Below, piece after piece: positions 24,693-33,284 of a DNA stretch of 64,000 nt. Source of the DNA: Actinomycetes bacterium (GTDB lineage: Bacteria; Actinomycetota; Acidimicrobiia; Acidimicrobiales; Acidimicrobilacustridaceae); NCBI GenBank assembly GCA_029782025.1, contig JAKOVR010000203.1, forward strand, positions 1 through 64,000, read 5' to 3'. Within the stretch, counting starts at the first letter, position 1. Every line of letters begins with the position of its first letter. The position numbers were made by a program, and so were the translations under genes. The notes beneath the pieces were generated by a model. It was not told where the DNA came from, searched no databases, and saw only the letters and a program-made list of their open reading frames with translations.

Positions 24693-26918
24693 ATGGCCGA
24701 CCCAGACCCCGCCCGCCCGCTCGCATCGGGCACCCTCGTGCCGGGGGTCGAGACCCTGACCGTCACCGATGCTGCGCCCGGCACCCCGTTGCGGGTCGTT
24801 GAGGCCGGGTCGGGTCGCGACGTGGTGACGGTCGTGGCCGACGCCGCCGGCAACGCCCACGTGGCCTTCGTGCTCCCCGAGCACACGGTGCTGGCCACCA
24901 AGGACGACCTCGTGCGGGCCGTCGCCGGTGGGCACACTCTGGCGCCGGGGCCCTACGAGGTGTTCGACGACAGCGGCACCGAGCCCCGCCTGGTGGGGTC
25001 GGCCACCGTCCTCGGCGTCGACGACCACCCGGACCCGTCGCTCTACGACCAAGAGCTGCCCGAGGGCTTCGGCTACCTGCGCGTGCGCGACGGCATCACC
25101 TTGTCGGTGATGGTCCGCTTCCCCAACGAGAACCTCTACGGCCCGGGCCCCTGGCCCACCGTCGTGGAGTACTCGGGCTACGGGCCGTCCAACCCCGACG
25201 CCCCGCAGCCGGGCACGCTGCTGGCCAACCTCCTCGGCTTCGCCGTGGTGGGCGTGAACATGCGGGGCACGGGGTGCAGCGGCGGCGTGTTCGACGTGTT
25301 CAGCCCGGCCCAGTCGGCCGACGGCTACGACGTGATCGAGACCGTGGCCCGCCAGCCCTGGGTGCTCCACGGCAAGGTGGGCATGGTCGGGCTCAGCTAC
25401 CCCGGCATCTCCCAGCTCTTCGTGGCCGCCACCCGCCCGCCCAGCCTGGCCGCCGTCACCCCGCTGTCGGTGATCGACGACCTCTGGCGCCAGCAGTGGC
25501 CGGGCGGTACCTACAACTCGGGTTTCACGCGGGCCTGGCTGGCCCAGCGCGACGCCGAGACGAAGGTGGGTGGCATGGCGTGGGACCAGGCCCGCATCGA
25601 CGCCGGCGACGCGCAGGCGGCGGCCAACCAGCGCATCCGTAGCCTCGAGCTCGACTTCGAGACCTTCGGCAAGGCCATCGACACGTTCCGGCCCGCTCTC
25701 GAAGCCCGTCGGATCGCCCACGCCGTGCACCGCATCGACGTGCCCGTGTACCTCACCGGGGCGTGGCAGGACGAGCAGACCGGCTCGCGGTTCGCCCTGA
25801 TGCTCGAGGAGTTCGACGCCTCGCCCCACGTGGTGTTCACCTTGTTCAACGGCCACCACCCCGACGGCTACAGCCCGATGGTGATCTCGCGGTGGTTCGA
25901 GTTCCTGTCGTTCCACGTGGCCCGGCGGGTGCCGGTGGTGCCCGAACTGATCCGGATGTTCGCGCCGGCCCAGTTCGCGGAGCACTTCGGCTACACCGCC
26001 GAGATCGAGGCCGACCGCTTCGGCGACCTGGTCGACGACTTCGACGCGGCGCTGGCCCGCTACCTCGACGAGCCCCCGGTGCGCATCCTGTTCGAGTCGG
26101 GCGCGGCGGGCGAGGTGGCCGGCGCACCGGGCCACCGCTACGAGGTGACCACCACGTCCTTCCCGCCTCCGGGCACCACGGCCCGCCGCTGGTGGTGCGG
26201 TCCGGGCGGGGAGCTGGCCGACGCCGTCCCGGGCGTCGCCGGCGCCGACGAGTACGTCGACGACCCGGCGGCCGGCCCCATCTGCTACGCCCTCACCGAC
26301 GTCTTCAACGACTTCATCCGCCCCACCGTCCCCATCGAGTGGACGTACTTCCCCGACGAGTGCACGGCGGCCTACGAGACGGCGCCGCTCCCGGCCGCGG
26401 TGACCGTGGCCGGGCAGGGCCATGCCGACCTGTGGCTCCGGCCCGGCACCGACGACACCTCGGTGCAGGTCACCCTCACCGAGATCCGCCCCGACGGCAA
26501 GGAGTTGCGGGTGCAGTCGGGCTGGCACCGCCCCGTCCACCGCCAGGAGGACCCCGCCCACTCCGACGAGCTCCGCGTCGACTACACGTTCCACCCCGAC
26601 CACCGGGAGCCGCTGGTGCCGGGCGAGTGGATCCACTTCCGGGTGCCGCTCATGCCGGTCGTCCATGTGTTCCGGCCGGGGTCGCGGTTGCGGCTCACCG
26701 TGTCCACCCCGGGGCGAGACAGCCCGTTCTGGTGCTTCGACAACCCGGTCGTCCCCGGCGCCGCCCACCTCGTGGGCTGGGGCGGGGAGCGGGCGTCGTC
26801 GCTGGTGCTCCCGGTGTGGGACGGCGTGGACCCGCTGCACGACCACCCCGACGCCGGCGCCGTGCGGGGCCAGCCGTCACGTCCCGCCCGCCCGATCCGC
26901 AACGTCGTGTCGGCCTGA
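24693..26918 (+). CDS. CocE/NonD-family hydrolase (X-prolyl dipeptidyl-peptidase-like)
   Basis: The 741-residue protein has an N-terminal beta-rich region, then an alpha/beta-hydrolase core with nucleophile elbow GLSYPG, preceded by GVNMRGTGCSGG and QSADGYDVIETVARQPW, all hallmarks of CocE/PepX enzymes. A C-terminal jelly-roll follows (about 540-740). Family members cleave esters, amides or X-Pro dipeptides. The ATG at 24693 is preferred over a TTG three codons earlier. No signal peptide is visible. Confidence 0.85.
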   Translation: MADPDPARPLASGTLVPGVETLTVTDAAPGTPLRVVEAGSGRDVVTVVADAAGNAHVAFVLPEHTVLATKDDLVRAVAGGHTLAPGPYEVFDDSGTEPRLVGSATVLGVDDHPDPSLYDQELPEGFGYLRVRDGITLSVMVRFPNENLYGPGPWPTVVEYSGYGPSNPDAPQPGTLLANLLGFAVVGVNMRGTGCSGGVFDVFSPAQSADGYDVIETVARQPWVLHGKVGMVGLSYPGISQLFVAATRPPSLAAVTPLSVIDDLWRQQWPGGTYNSGFTRAWLAQRDAETKVGGMAWDQARIDAGDAQAAANQRIRSLELDFETFGKAIDTFRPALEARRIAHAVHRIDVPVYLTGAWQDEQTGSRFALMLEEFDASPHVVFTLFNGHHPDGYSPMVISRWFEFLSFHVARRVPVVPELIRMFAPAQFAEHFGYTAEIEADRFGDLVDDFDAALARYLDEPPVRILFESGAAGEVAGAPGHRYEVTTTSFPPPGTTARRWWCGPGGELADAVPGVAGADEYVDDPAAGPICYALTDVFNDFIRPTVPIEWTYFPDECTAAYETAPLPAAVTVAGQGHADLWLRPGTDDTSVQVTLTEIRPDGKELRVQSGWHRPVHRQEDPAHSDELRVDYTFHPDHREPLVPGEWIHFRVPLMPVVHVFRPGSRLRLTVSTPGRDSPFWCFDNPVVPGAAHLVGWGGERASSLVLPVWDGVDPLHDHPDAGAVRGQPSRPARPIRNVVSA

Positions 26919-26981
26919 CGGCCCCGCCGGGGCAGGGCGCAGCGTGCCGGCGGCGTCGGAGGCCCGGCCGGCGTGCCGTCG

Positions 26982-27379
26982 TCAGGCCGGGCTGGGCAGC
27001 TGCCGGGAAGCTTCGATGGCCTCTCGCACCACGGTCTCGACGTGGTCGTGGTCGATGCCGAGGGCGGCGCCGATGTGGATGGCCCAGATCTCGGCCCGCA
27101 GGTTCGTCTCGAAGTCGAGCTCGGCCCGCAGGTCCGAGCGGGCGGCCTGCCGGTTCTGGCTGACCATCACGAACGTCGACAGGAAGATGGCCTCGAGGCT
27201 GACGATCATCGTGAGCAGCCCGAAGGGGAACGGGTCGAACCGGGCGGCCTCGCCGAACAGGCCCACGTTGAGCGCCACCCAGATGAAGAACCACACCGAG
27301 TGCAGGTAGACGAACTTCAGTGACCCGGCGAACAGGCGAGCGGCGAGGCGGCGGCCTCGCCGGATCGGACGTCGGTCAT
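26982..27379 (-). CDS. DUF1003 membrane protein, 5' end apparently frameshifted
   Basis: The conserved part reads FAGSLKFVYLHSVWFFIW, FDPFPFGLLTMIVSLEAIFLS, MVSQNRQA, then a charged tail with LDFETNLRAEIWAIHI. This is a short version of the two-helix DUF1003 family. The only good start, ATG 27379 with GGGAGGG 3 nt upstream, opens a different frame that stops after 20 codons. The DUF1003 frame itself offers only CTG codons there. A single-base indel around 27320-27370 would join them. It may be a real mutation or an assembly error. Confidence 0.6.
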
Positions 27380-27488
27380 GGTCCCTCCCCAGCGATCCGG
27401 ACGGCAGAGTATCGCACGGCGCGTGGCCGACCGGGCGTCGCCCACCGGACTGGCGGTGCCGTCGGGGACCCTCGGTAGCCTGGCGGGC

Positions 27489-27875
27489 ATGGCCGTCACC
27501 CTCCTCGTCCACGACGATTCGATCGACTTGCAGATCACCGGCTGGTTCGACCGAGCGATGTGTCTGTCGTCGGGCCTCACCCTGCCGCTGACGGAGATCA
27601 CGGGCGCCCGGCTGGTGGGCTTCGACGAGGCCAAGGCGTCGATCGCCCTCCGCGTCGGCGGCACGTGGGTGCCGGGGCTCATCGCCACGGGCTGGTACGC
27701 CGTGCGGGGCCGCCGGGGCGCCCGCGAGCTGTGGGCCGTGTTCCGCGACCGCGAGCAGGTGCTGGTGATCGACACCACGCTCGACCGTCCGTGCCGCATC
27801 GTCCTCGGCCACCCAGATCGCGAGCGGCTCGCCTGGTGGATCAACGAGCGCCTGGCCGGCGCTCCCGCCGCCTGA
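27489..27875 (+). CDS. conserved hypothetical protein, possibly PH-like fold
   Basis: The 128-residue soluble protein is rich in alternating strands (SIDLQITGWFDRAM, GTWVPGLIATGWYAVRG, ELWAVFRDREQVLVIDT, RIVLGHPDRERLAWWINERL). The strand pattern with a C-terminal helix resembles bacterial PH-like domains, but I do not recognise a named family. Start ATG 27489. The next gene, an F420 oxidoreductase, begins 10 bp later. Confidence 0.6.
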   Translation: MAVTLLVHDDSIDLQITGWFDRAMCLSSGLTLPLTEITGARLVGFDEAKASIALRVGGTWVPGLIATGWYAVRGRRGARELWAVFRDREQVLVIDTTLDRPCRIVLGHPDRERLAWWINERLAGAPAA

Positions 27876-27885
27876 CCGGCGAACC

Positions 27886-28764
27886 GTGCGCATCGGGGCG
27901 GTCCTGCCGCAGACCGAGCTCGGCGCCGACGCCGGTGCGGTGCGGGCCTACGGCCAGGCCGTGGAGGAGCTCGGCTTCGCCCACGTGCTGGCCTACGACC
28001 ACGTGCTCGGCGCCGACCCCGCGGTGCACCGCGGATGGGCCGGCCCCTACGACGTCGACACCACCTTCCACGAGCCCTTCGTGCTCTTCGGGTTCCTCGC
28101 TGCCGTCACCGCCCTGGAGCTGGTCACCGGCGTGATCGTGCTCCCGCAGCGCCAGACCGCGCTGGTGGCCAAGCAGGCGGCCGAGGTCGACCTGCTGGCC
28201 GGCGGGCGCTTCCGCCTGGGTGTCGGCGTGGGTTGGAACGCGGTCGAGTACGAGGCCCTCGGCCAACCCTTCGACCGGCGGGGCCGGCGCATGGACGAGC
28301 AGATCGGGCTGCTCCGACGGTGGTGGACCGAGCGGTCGGTGACCTTCGACGGCCGCTTCGACCGGTCGACCGGGGCGGGGATCGCGCCGCGCCCGGTGCA
28401 GCGGCCGATCCCGGTGTGGGTCGGGGCGGCCTCCGACCCCGGGTTCCGCCGGGCCGGCCGGCTCGGCGACGGGTGGTTCCCCATGCTCCCGCCCGGCCCG
28501 GACCTCGAACGGGCCAGAGCCGTGGTGGCCGCGGCGGCGGTCGAGGCCGGCCGCGACCCTGCCGCCATCGGCATGGAGGGGCGCATCCGGTGGAAGCCCG
28601 GCGACGAGGCCGCCTTCGCGGCGCGGCTGGCCGAGTGGCGGGCCGCCGCGCCGACCCACCTCACCGTCGACACCATGCGGGCTGGACTCGACACCGTCGA
28701 CGACCACATCGCCGCGCTGGCCCGCGCCGCGGCGCTGTGCGGCCTCACCGGCCCAAGTCGGTAG
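27886..28764 (+). CDS. LLM-class F420-dependent oxidoreductase
   Basis: The 292-residue luciferase-like TIM-barrel protein has GVLPQTELG-type strand 1 (MRIGAVLPQTE), LPQRQTALVAKQAAEVDLLAGGRFRLGVGVGWN and WVGAASDPGFRRAGRLGDGWFP. This pattern is typical of mycobacterial-type F420 enzymes (TIGR03619-like). It uses F420H2 or FMN to reduce or oxidise an unknown substrate. GTG start. It is followed by a second LLM gene 24 bp on. Confidence 0.85.
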   Translation: MRIGAVLPQTELGADAGAVRAYGQAVEELGFAHVLAYDHVLGADPAVHRGWAGPYDVDTTFHEPFVLFGFLAAVTALELVTGVIVLPQRQTALVAKQAAEVDLLAGGRFRLGVGVGWNAVEYEALGQPFDRRGRRMDEQIGLLRRWWTERSVTFDGRFDRSTGAGIAPRPVQRPIPVWVGAASDPGFRRAGRLGDGWFPMLPPGPDLERARAVVAAAAVEAGRDPAAIGMEGRIRWKPGDEAAFAARLAEWRAAAPTHLTVDTMRAGLDTVDDHIAALARAAALCGLTGPSR

Positions 28765-28788
28765 GGGATCGGCGCGACACTTGCCGTC

Positions 28789-29814
28789 GTGCCCCTCGCC
28801 ATCACCGTCCCCACCCTCGACCCCCGCGACGCGGGGCGCGTGTTCGCCGAGCTCGAGGCTGCCGGCTACGACACCGGCTTCACCTTCGAGTCCAGCCACG
28901 ACCCGTTCCTGCCGTTGGCCGTGGCGTCCCACACCACCGAGCACCTCCGCCTCGGCACCGCGGTGGCGATCGGGTTCGCCCGCAACCCCATGGTGCTGGC
29001 CAACATCGGCTACGACCTGCAGGCGATGAGCAGCGGCCGGTTCGTGCTGGGGTTGGGATCCCAGATCAAGCCCCACATCGAGAAGCGCTACAGCGAGACG
29101 TGGTCGCGTCCGGCGGCCCGCATGCGGGAGATGGTGCAGGCGATCCGGGCCATCTGGGCGTCGTGGGAGACCGGGGCCCCGCTGCGCTTCGAAGGGGAGC
29201 TCTACCGGCACACGCTGATGACCCCTGCGTTCGACCCCGGCCCCAACCCGTTCGGCCCGCCGCCGATCTTCGTCGGGGGGTACGGGCCCCGGATGGTGGG
29301 CGTGGCCGGCGAGGTGGCTGACGGCCTGACGGTGCACCCGTTCAACACCCGCCGGTCGATGGAGGAGCTGGTGCTGCCCGCCCTCGACACCGGGCTGGCC
29401 CGGGCCGGCCGGGCGCGGGACGACATCGAGGTGGTGTGGGTGGTCAACGTGGTCACCTGGCCCGACGGCGACGACGCCGCCCGGGAGGAGGCCATGCTCT
29501 CGATCCGGGGCCAGTTCGCCTTCTACGGCTCGACCCCGGCCTACGCCAAGGTGCTCGACCTCCACGGCTACGGCGACCTGCACCACGAGCTCAACGCGCT
29601 CTCGAAGGAGGGCCGCTGGCTGGACATGGCGTTGCGCTTCCCCGAGGAGCTGGTGCCCGAGCTGGCCGCCGTCGGTCCGCGCGACGAGCTGGCGGGGCAG
29701 ATCCTCGACCGGGTCACGGGGATCACCCGATCGGTCGGTCTGGTCAACAGCCGCAACCCCGATCCGACCCACTTCGCCGACGTGGTGGTGGCGTTGCGGG
29801 CGGCCGGGCTCTGA
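28789..29814 (+). CDS. LLM-class F420-dependent oxidoreductase (TIGR03617-like)
   Basis: The 341-residue protein has an F420-type luciferase-like barrel: FTFESSHDPFLPLAVAS, GFARNPMVLANIGYDLQAMSSGRFVLGLGSQIKPHIEKRY and VGGYGPRMVGVAGEVADGLTVHPF. It is only distantly related to its upstream neighbour, so this is not a recent duplication. GTG start at 28789. The two may act on related substrates since they are adjacent and codirectional. Confidence 0.85.
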   Translation: MPLAITVPTLDPRDAGRVFAELEAAGYDTGFTFESSHDPFLPLAVASHTTEHLRLGTAVAIGFARNPMVLANIGYDLQAMSSGRFVLGLGSQIKPHIEKRYSETWSRPAARMREMVQAIRAIWASWETGAPLRFEGELYRHTLMTPAFDPGPNPFGPPPIFVGGYGPRMVGVAGEVADGLTVHPFNTRRSMEELVLPALDTGLARAGRARDDIEVVWVVNVVTWPDGDDAAREEAMLSIRGQFAFYGSTPAYAKVLDLHGYGDLHHELNALSKEGRWLDMALRFPEELVPELAAVGPRDELAGQILDRVTGITRSVGLVNSRNPDPTHFADVVVALRAAGL

Positions 29815-29864
29815 GCCTCGCCTGATTCGGCGCCGGGCCGGTCGACCGGCCAATCTGATGGGTG

Positions 29865-30782
29865 ATGGCAGCGAACGAACGGAAGCAGGGCGGGGGCCGC
29901 ACCACCGCCAAGGGCACCCAGCCCCCTCCCCGCAAGCGGGGGCCGCAGACCGGCCCCGCCGGGATGGGCGGCGGCGGGCGGGCGCTCGGTCCCCAGTCGG
30001 TCGGCGGGGGTGGAGCCGGTGGCGGCATCCCGACCGTGAACCGCCAGATGCGCCGCGCCGGCATCGAGGTGCCCGACCAGTCCGAAGCGGAGGCCCAGCA
30101 GAAGAAGCGGCTGCGCCTGGTGCTGATCGGCGGGGGCGCCCTCCTGGCCGTGATGACCGTGGTGGCCATCGTGTCGTTCGGGGTGAGCGGCACGTGGATC
30201 GGCCTCCTCGGGGCGGCCGCCGGCCTCGGGGTCGGCTTCGCCGTCACCACCGGGAAGACGTTCCTGGCCAAGCAGGGGCTCCCGGCCGCGATCGCCATCG
30301 GCGTCGTGGGTGTGGTCGCCGCCGCCCTGGGCGGGGCGAAGGTCGTGAACATGCACTGGCCCTTCTTCGCCGTGTTCGGCTGCGGGGTCGGGGCCTTCCT
30401 GGCCTGGGTGTCGGCCCAGCAGATGACCTCGCCGCCCGATCCGCCGGCGGGCGCCCTGGCCCTGTTGCGCCGCAACGGCGCGCAGATGCTCGAGGCCCCG
30501 GGCGCCGGGAGCTGCGTGTGGGCCATGCCCGACGGGCGCATCCGCGTGGTGGTGGGGGCCGAGGCGGCCGACGGCGTCACCGCGGACGACGTCCTGCGCG
30601 ACAAGAGCGTGCTCAAGGCCCGCCAGCAGGCCACGATCCTGGTGCGGCGGATGGCGGCGGCGGGCATCGACAGCGGCTACCTCCTGGTGCTCGACCAGGG
30701 CATCCAGACCGTGCGGGACGGCGACGCCACGATCTGCTCGGTGTCCCAGCTCAACAAGGTGCTGGGCCGGGCCTCGCGATGA
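29865..30782 (+). CDS. hypothetical membrane protein
   Basis: The 305-residue protein has a Gly/Pro/Lys-rich N-terminus, a QMRRAGIEVPDQ segment, and three to four hydrophobic helices between about residues 85 and 190. A soluble C-terminal domain follows (LRRNGAQMLEAPGAGSCVWAMPDGRIRVVV to the end). I do not recognise the family. The C-terminal domain contains a possible Cys/Trp core but no catalytic motif. Its stop overlaps the next start (ATGA). GTG 29862 is an alternative start one codon earlier. Confidence 0.6.
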   Translation: MAANERKQGGGRTTAKGTQPPPRKRGPQTGPAGMGGGGRALGPQSVGGGGAGGGIPTVNRQMRRAGIEVPDQSEAEAQQKKRLRLVLIGGGALLAVMTVVAIVSFGVSGTWIGLLGAAAGLGVGFAVTTGKTFLAKQGLPAAIAIGVVGVVAAALGGAKVVNMHWPFFAVFGCGVGAFLAWVSAQQMTSPPDPPAGALALLRRNGAQMLEAPGAGSCVWAMPDGRIRVVVGAEAADGVTADDVLRDKSVLKARQQATILVRRMAAAGIDSGYLLVLDQGIQTVRDGDATICSVSQLNKVLGRASR

Positions 30783-31675
30783 CCGCCGACCTGGCGGCGT
30801 GGGAGGCGACGGGGCGCCGGGTCGCCACGCCCCACGGGTCGGTGTGGGCGGCCCGGTTCCCGGCCGCCGACGGCGGGGTGGGGGAGCACGACCCGCTCCT
30901 GGTGCTCCACGGTTTCCCGACGTCCTCCCACGACTGGCGCCACGTGCTCCCCGCGCTCGGCGCCGACCGCGACGTGGTGGTGCTCGACTTCCTCGGGTTC
31001 GGGCTCAGCGACAAGCCCGACCACCGCTACTCGATCGAACAGCAGGCCGATGCGGCCGAGGCGGTGGCCTCAGCCTTCGGGCTCACGGCCGTGGCGCTCC
31101 TCTCCCACGACATGGGCAACTCCGTGGGCGGCGAGCTGCTGGCCCGCTCGATCGACGGCACGCTGCCCTTCACGGTGACCCGCCGGGTGTTGACCAACGG
31201 GAGCATCTACATCGACCTGGCCCAGCTCACGACCGGCCAGCAGATGCTGCTCGGTCTCGATGACGCCGCCATCGACATCGGCGACACCGACGGGGCGCTG
31301 TTCAAGGCCGGGGTGCAGGGCACGTACTCGCCGGACCATCCGGCCAGCGACGAGGAGCTCGACGCGGCGTGGCGGCTGACCGAGCGGGCGGGTGGCCACC
31401 TCCTGTTGGCCCGGACCATCCGCTACGTCGAGGACCGCCGGGCCAACGAGGCCCGCTACACCGGCGCCATCGAGCGCCACCCGTCGCCCCTCGGGGTGGT
31501 GTGGGGGCGCCTCGACCCGGTGGCCGTGCACGCCATGGCGGAGCGAGTGGTGGCGGCCCGACCGGGCACGCCGCTGGTGGTGCTCGACGATGTGGCCCAC
31601 TGGCCCATGGTCGAAGCGCCGGACCGCTTCGTCGCCGCCGTGCGCTCGCTCCTCGCCCCGGCGGCGACGGCCTGA
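30779..31675 (+). CDS. alpha/beta hydrolase with Asp nucleophile (epoxide hydrolase/haloalkane dehalogenase type)
   Basis: The 298-residue protein has an oxyanion HGFPTSSHDWRH motif, LDFLGFGLSDKP, a nucleophile elbow SHDMGNS with Asp instead of Ser, and a C-terminal DVAHWP with the catalytic His. An Asp nucleophile is the mark of epoxide hydrolases and haloalkane dehalogenases, which form an ester intermediate. Which of the two reactions it performs cannot be told here. It overlaps the upstream membrane-protein gene by ATGA. Confidence 0.82.
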   Translation: MTADLAAWEATGRRVATPHGSVWAARFPAADGGVGEHDPLLVLHGFPTSSHDWRHVLPALGADRDVVVLDFLGFGLSDKPDHRYSIEQQADAAEAVASAFGLTAVALLSHDMGNSVGGELLARSIDGTLPFTVTRRVLTNGSIYIDLAQLTTGQQMLLGLDDAAIDIGDTDGALFKAGVQGTYSPDHPASDEELDAAWRLTERAGGHLLLARTIRYVEDRRANEARYTGAIERHPSPLGVVWGRLDPVAVHAMAERVVAARPGTPLVVLDDVAHWPMVEAPDRFVAAVRSLLAPAATA

Positions 31676-31687
31676 ACCGCGCCGGCG

Positions 31688-32119
31688 CTACGCGTCGGGG
31701 CCGGGGAGCTCGGTGCGCAGGCCGAAGCGGGCGAAGCCGCGGTCGGACGTCACCACCCGCGCCCCGTGCTCGATGGCGATGGCGGCCAGGTAGGCGTCGG
31801 GGATGTCGTTCCCCTTCACGGCGAGCGAACGGCAGAGGTCGGTGAAGATCGACCAGTGGCGCTCGCCGGGCTCGAGCGCCACCACCGCAGGGGAGCGGTG
31901 CAGGGCGTCGACGAAGGCGAGCGCGGTCCGGATCGGCGTGGGTTCCTTGAACACCCGTGGGTGGGTGACCACCCGAAGGAACCCACTGGCGACGAGAGAC
32001 GGGAGCCCGATCGGTTCGCCCCGCTGGCGGGCCTGCTGCAGCCACCCGAGGACCGCCTCGTGGTTGGGTGCGTCGGGTCGGTGGGCGTCGACGAGGACGT
32101 TGACGTCAACGCAGCGCAT
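31688..32119 (-). CDS. PIN-domain toxin (VapC type)
   Basis: The 143-residue PIN ribonuclease has the first acidic residue in CVDVNVLVDAH, an ESF-like helix region, the central NDIPDAYLAAIAIEHGARV, and the final TSDRGFARF. These supply the metal-binding Asp/Glu set. VapC toxins cleave tRNA or rRNA. It is preceded by the ribbon-helix-helix antitoxin gene with a 14-bp overlap, forming a VapBC module. TPIRTALAFVDAL and HPRVF are typical of the mycobacterial VapC subgroup. Confidence 0.85.
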   Translation of the reverse strand: MRCVDVNVLVDAHRPDAPNHEAVLGWLQQARQRGEPIGLPSLVASGFLRVVTHPRVFKEPTPIRTALAFVDALHRSPAVVALEPGERHWSIFTDLCRSLAVKGNDIPDAYLAAIAIEHGARVVTSDRGFARFGLRTELPGPDA

Positions 32120-32372
32120 CGAGGGGCGTGCCCATGTCCATGACGTCGCGCAACGACTTGGCGTCGTCGAGGTCGACCCCTGGGAGGACCCCGCCGTGGC
32201 CGAAGGTGGGGAGCTCGGGGAGGTCGTCGGCGTCCCGGGGGAGCGGTCGGAGGGCCGCCCGCACCGCGTCCTCGATGAGCTGCCCGACCGTCACCCCCTG
32301 CCGTGCGGCCGAGGCCTTGGCCCGTCGATAGAGGTTGTCGTCGATCCGGATCGTGGTCCGCACGAGTGTCAT
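32106..32372 (-). CDS. ribbon-helix-helix antitoxin (VapB type)
   Basis: The 88-residue protein has an N-terminal RHH strand and helices (VRTTIRIDDNLYRRAKASAA, GVTVGQLIEDAVRAAL), which bind DNA as a dimer. The acidic, disordered C-terminal tail is the usual toxin-masking part. It is upstream of and overlaps the VapC gene, so it is made first and probably represses the operon. Confidence 0.83.
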   Translation of the reverse strand: MTLVRTTIRIDDNLYRRAKASAARQGVTVGQLIEDAVRAALRPLPRDADDLPELPTFGHGGVLPGVDLDDAKSLRDVMDMGTPLDALR

Positions 32373-32442
32373 CTTAGTGTCCGGAGGTGATGCTTTGTCA
32401 TCAGTTGTGGCGGACGCGAGCCTCGTCCGCCTCGGCTATGGT

Positions 32443-32459
32443 CCTGACGAGTCGTCAGG
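32443..32459. promoter_or_regulatory. 17-bp palindrome upstream of enoyl-CoA hydratase gene
   Basis: CCTGACGA-G-TCGTCAGG is a perfect palindrome with 8-bp arms and one central base, ending 22 bp before the hydratase ATG. This is the size and spacing of a TetR- or GntR-family operator, a common way to control beta-oxidation genes. The regulator is not in view. Confidence 0.45.
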
Positions 32460-32481
32460 TATGGAGCGAAGGGGGACCCGC

Positions 32482-33261
32482 ATGGCCGGCACGGTGCACC
32501 TGGAGATCGACGGGCACGTCGCGACCCTCACCAACGACAACCCGGAGAAGCACAACGCCTTCGATGACGACATGGACGTGGCGCTCTTCTCGGCCTTCGG
32601 GGAGATCGCGGCCAACCCCGACATCCGGGCCGTGATCTGGCGGGCCGAGGGCAAGAGCTTCTCCTCGGGCCGTGACGTCGGGTCGATCGGGACCAACAAG
32701 ACCGAGCTCACCCACCACCAGCTCATGCAGCGGGGACACCGCGGGATCCTGCAGGTGCTCGACATGGACGTGCCGGTCATCGTCGCCTGCAAGGGCTGGA
32801 CCATCGGGGGATCGTTCCAGCGGGCCCTGCTCTGCGACATCCGCGTGGCGGCCGAGGGCGCCCGGTTCATGCTGCCCGAGGCCACCCACGGCGTGATCCC
32901 CGACACCGGGGGCGTGGCCCGGTTGTTCCAGATGGCCGGCCACGGCGTCGTGTCGGACATGGTGCTCACCGGACGGGCCATGAGCGCGGAGGAGGCGTTG
33001 GCCTACGGCGTCGTGAGCCGCATCGTGCCGGCCGACGACCTCGACGCCACCGTGCGGGAGATGGCCGACAAGATCGCCGCCGCCCCGCCCCTGACCATCA
33101 AGCTGGCCCGACGCGTGATCGGCAACCTCGCCTCGCCGGAGGTGCGGGCGTCGATGGAAGAGGAGCTGCTGGCCCAGACCGTGGTGGCCAACAGCCACGA
33201 CTTCCGCGAGTTCAAGGCCGCCCGCGCCGGCGACCACCAGCCCGACTACCGGCGCGGCTGA
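32482..33261 (+). CDS. enoyl-CoA hydratase/isomerase family protein
   Basis: The 259-residue crotonase has the oxyanion-hole segments WRAEGKSFSSGRDVG and VACKGWTIGGSFQRALLCDIRVAAEGARFMLPEATHGVIPDTGG. Crotonases hydrate or isomerise enoyl-CoA esters. The ATG at 32482 follows GGGGGA by 5 nt; an upstream ATG at 32461 is less likely. It is followed after 23 bp by a dienoyl-CoA-reductase-like SDR, suggesting a catabolic operon. Confidence 0.87.
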   Translation: MAGTVHLEIDGHVATLTNDNPEKHNAFDDDMDVALFSAFGEIAANPDIRAVIWRAEGKSFSSGRDVGSIGTNKTELTHHQLMQRGHRGILQVLDMDVPVIVACKGWTIGGSFQRALLCDIRVAAEGARFMLPEATHGVIPDTGGVARLFQMAGHGVVSDMVLTGRAMSAEEALAYGVVSRIVPADDLDATVREMADKIAAAPPLTIKLARRVIGNLASPEVRASMEEELLAQTVVANSHDFREFKAARAGDHQPDYRRG

Positions 33262-33284
33262 CCGGCCGCCCGAAGGAGCGCACC

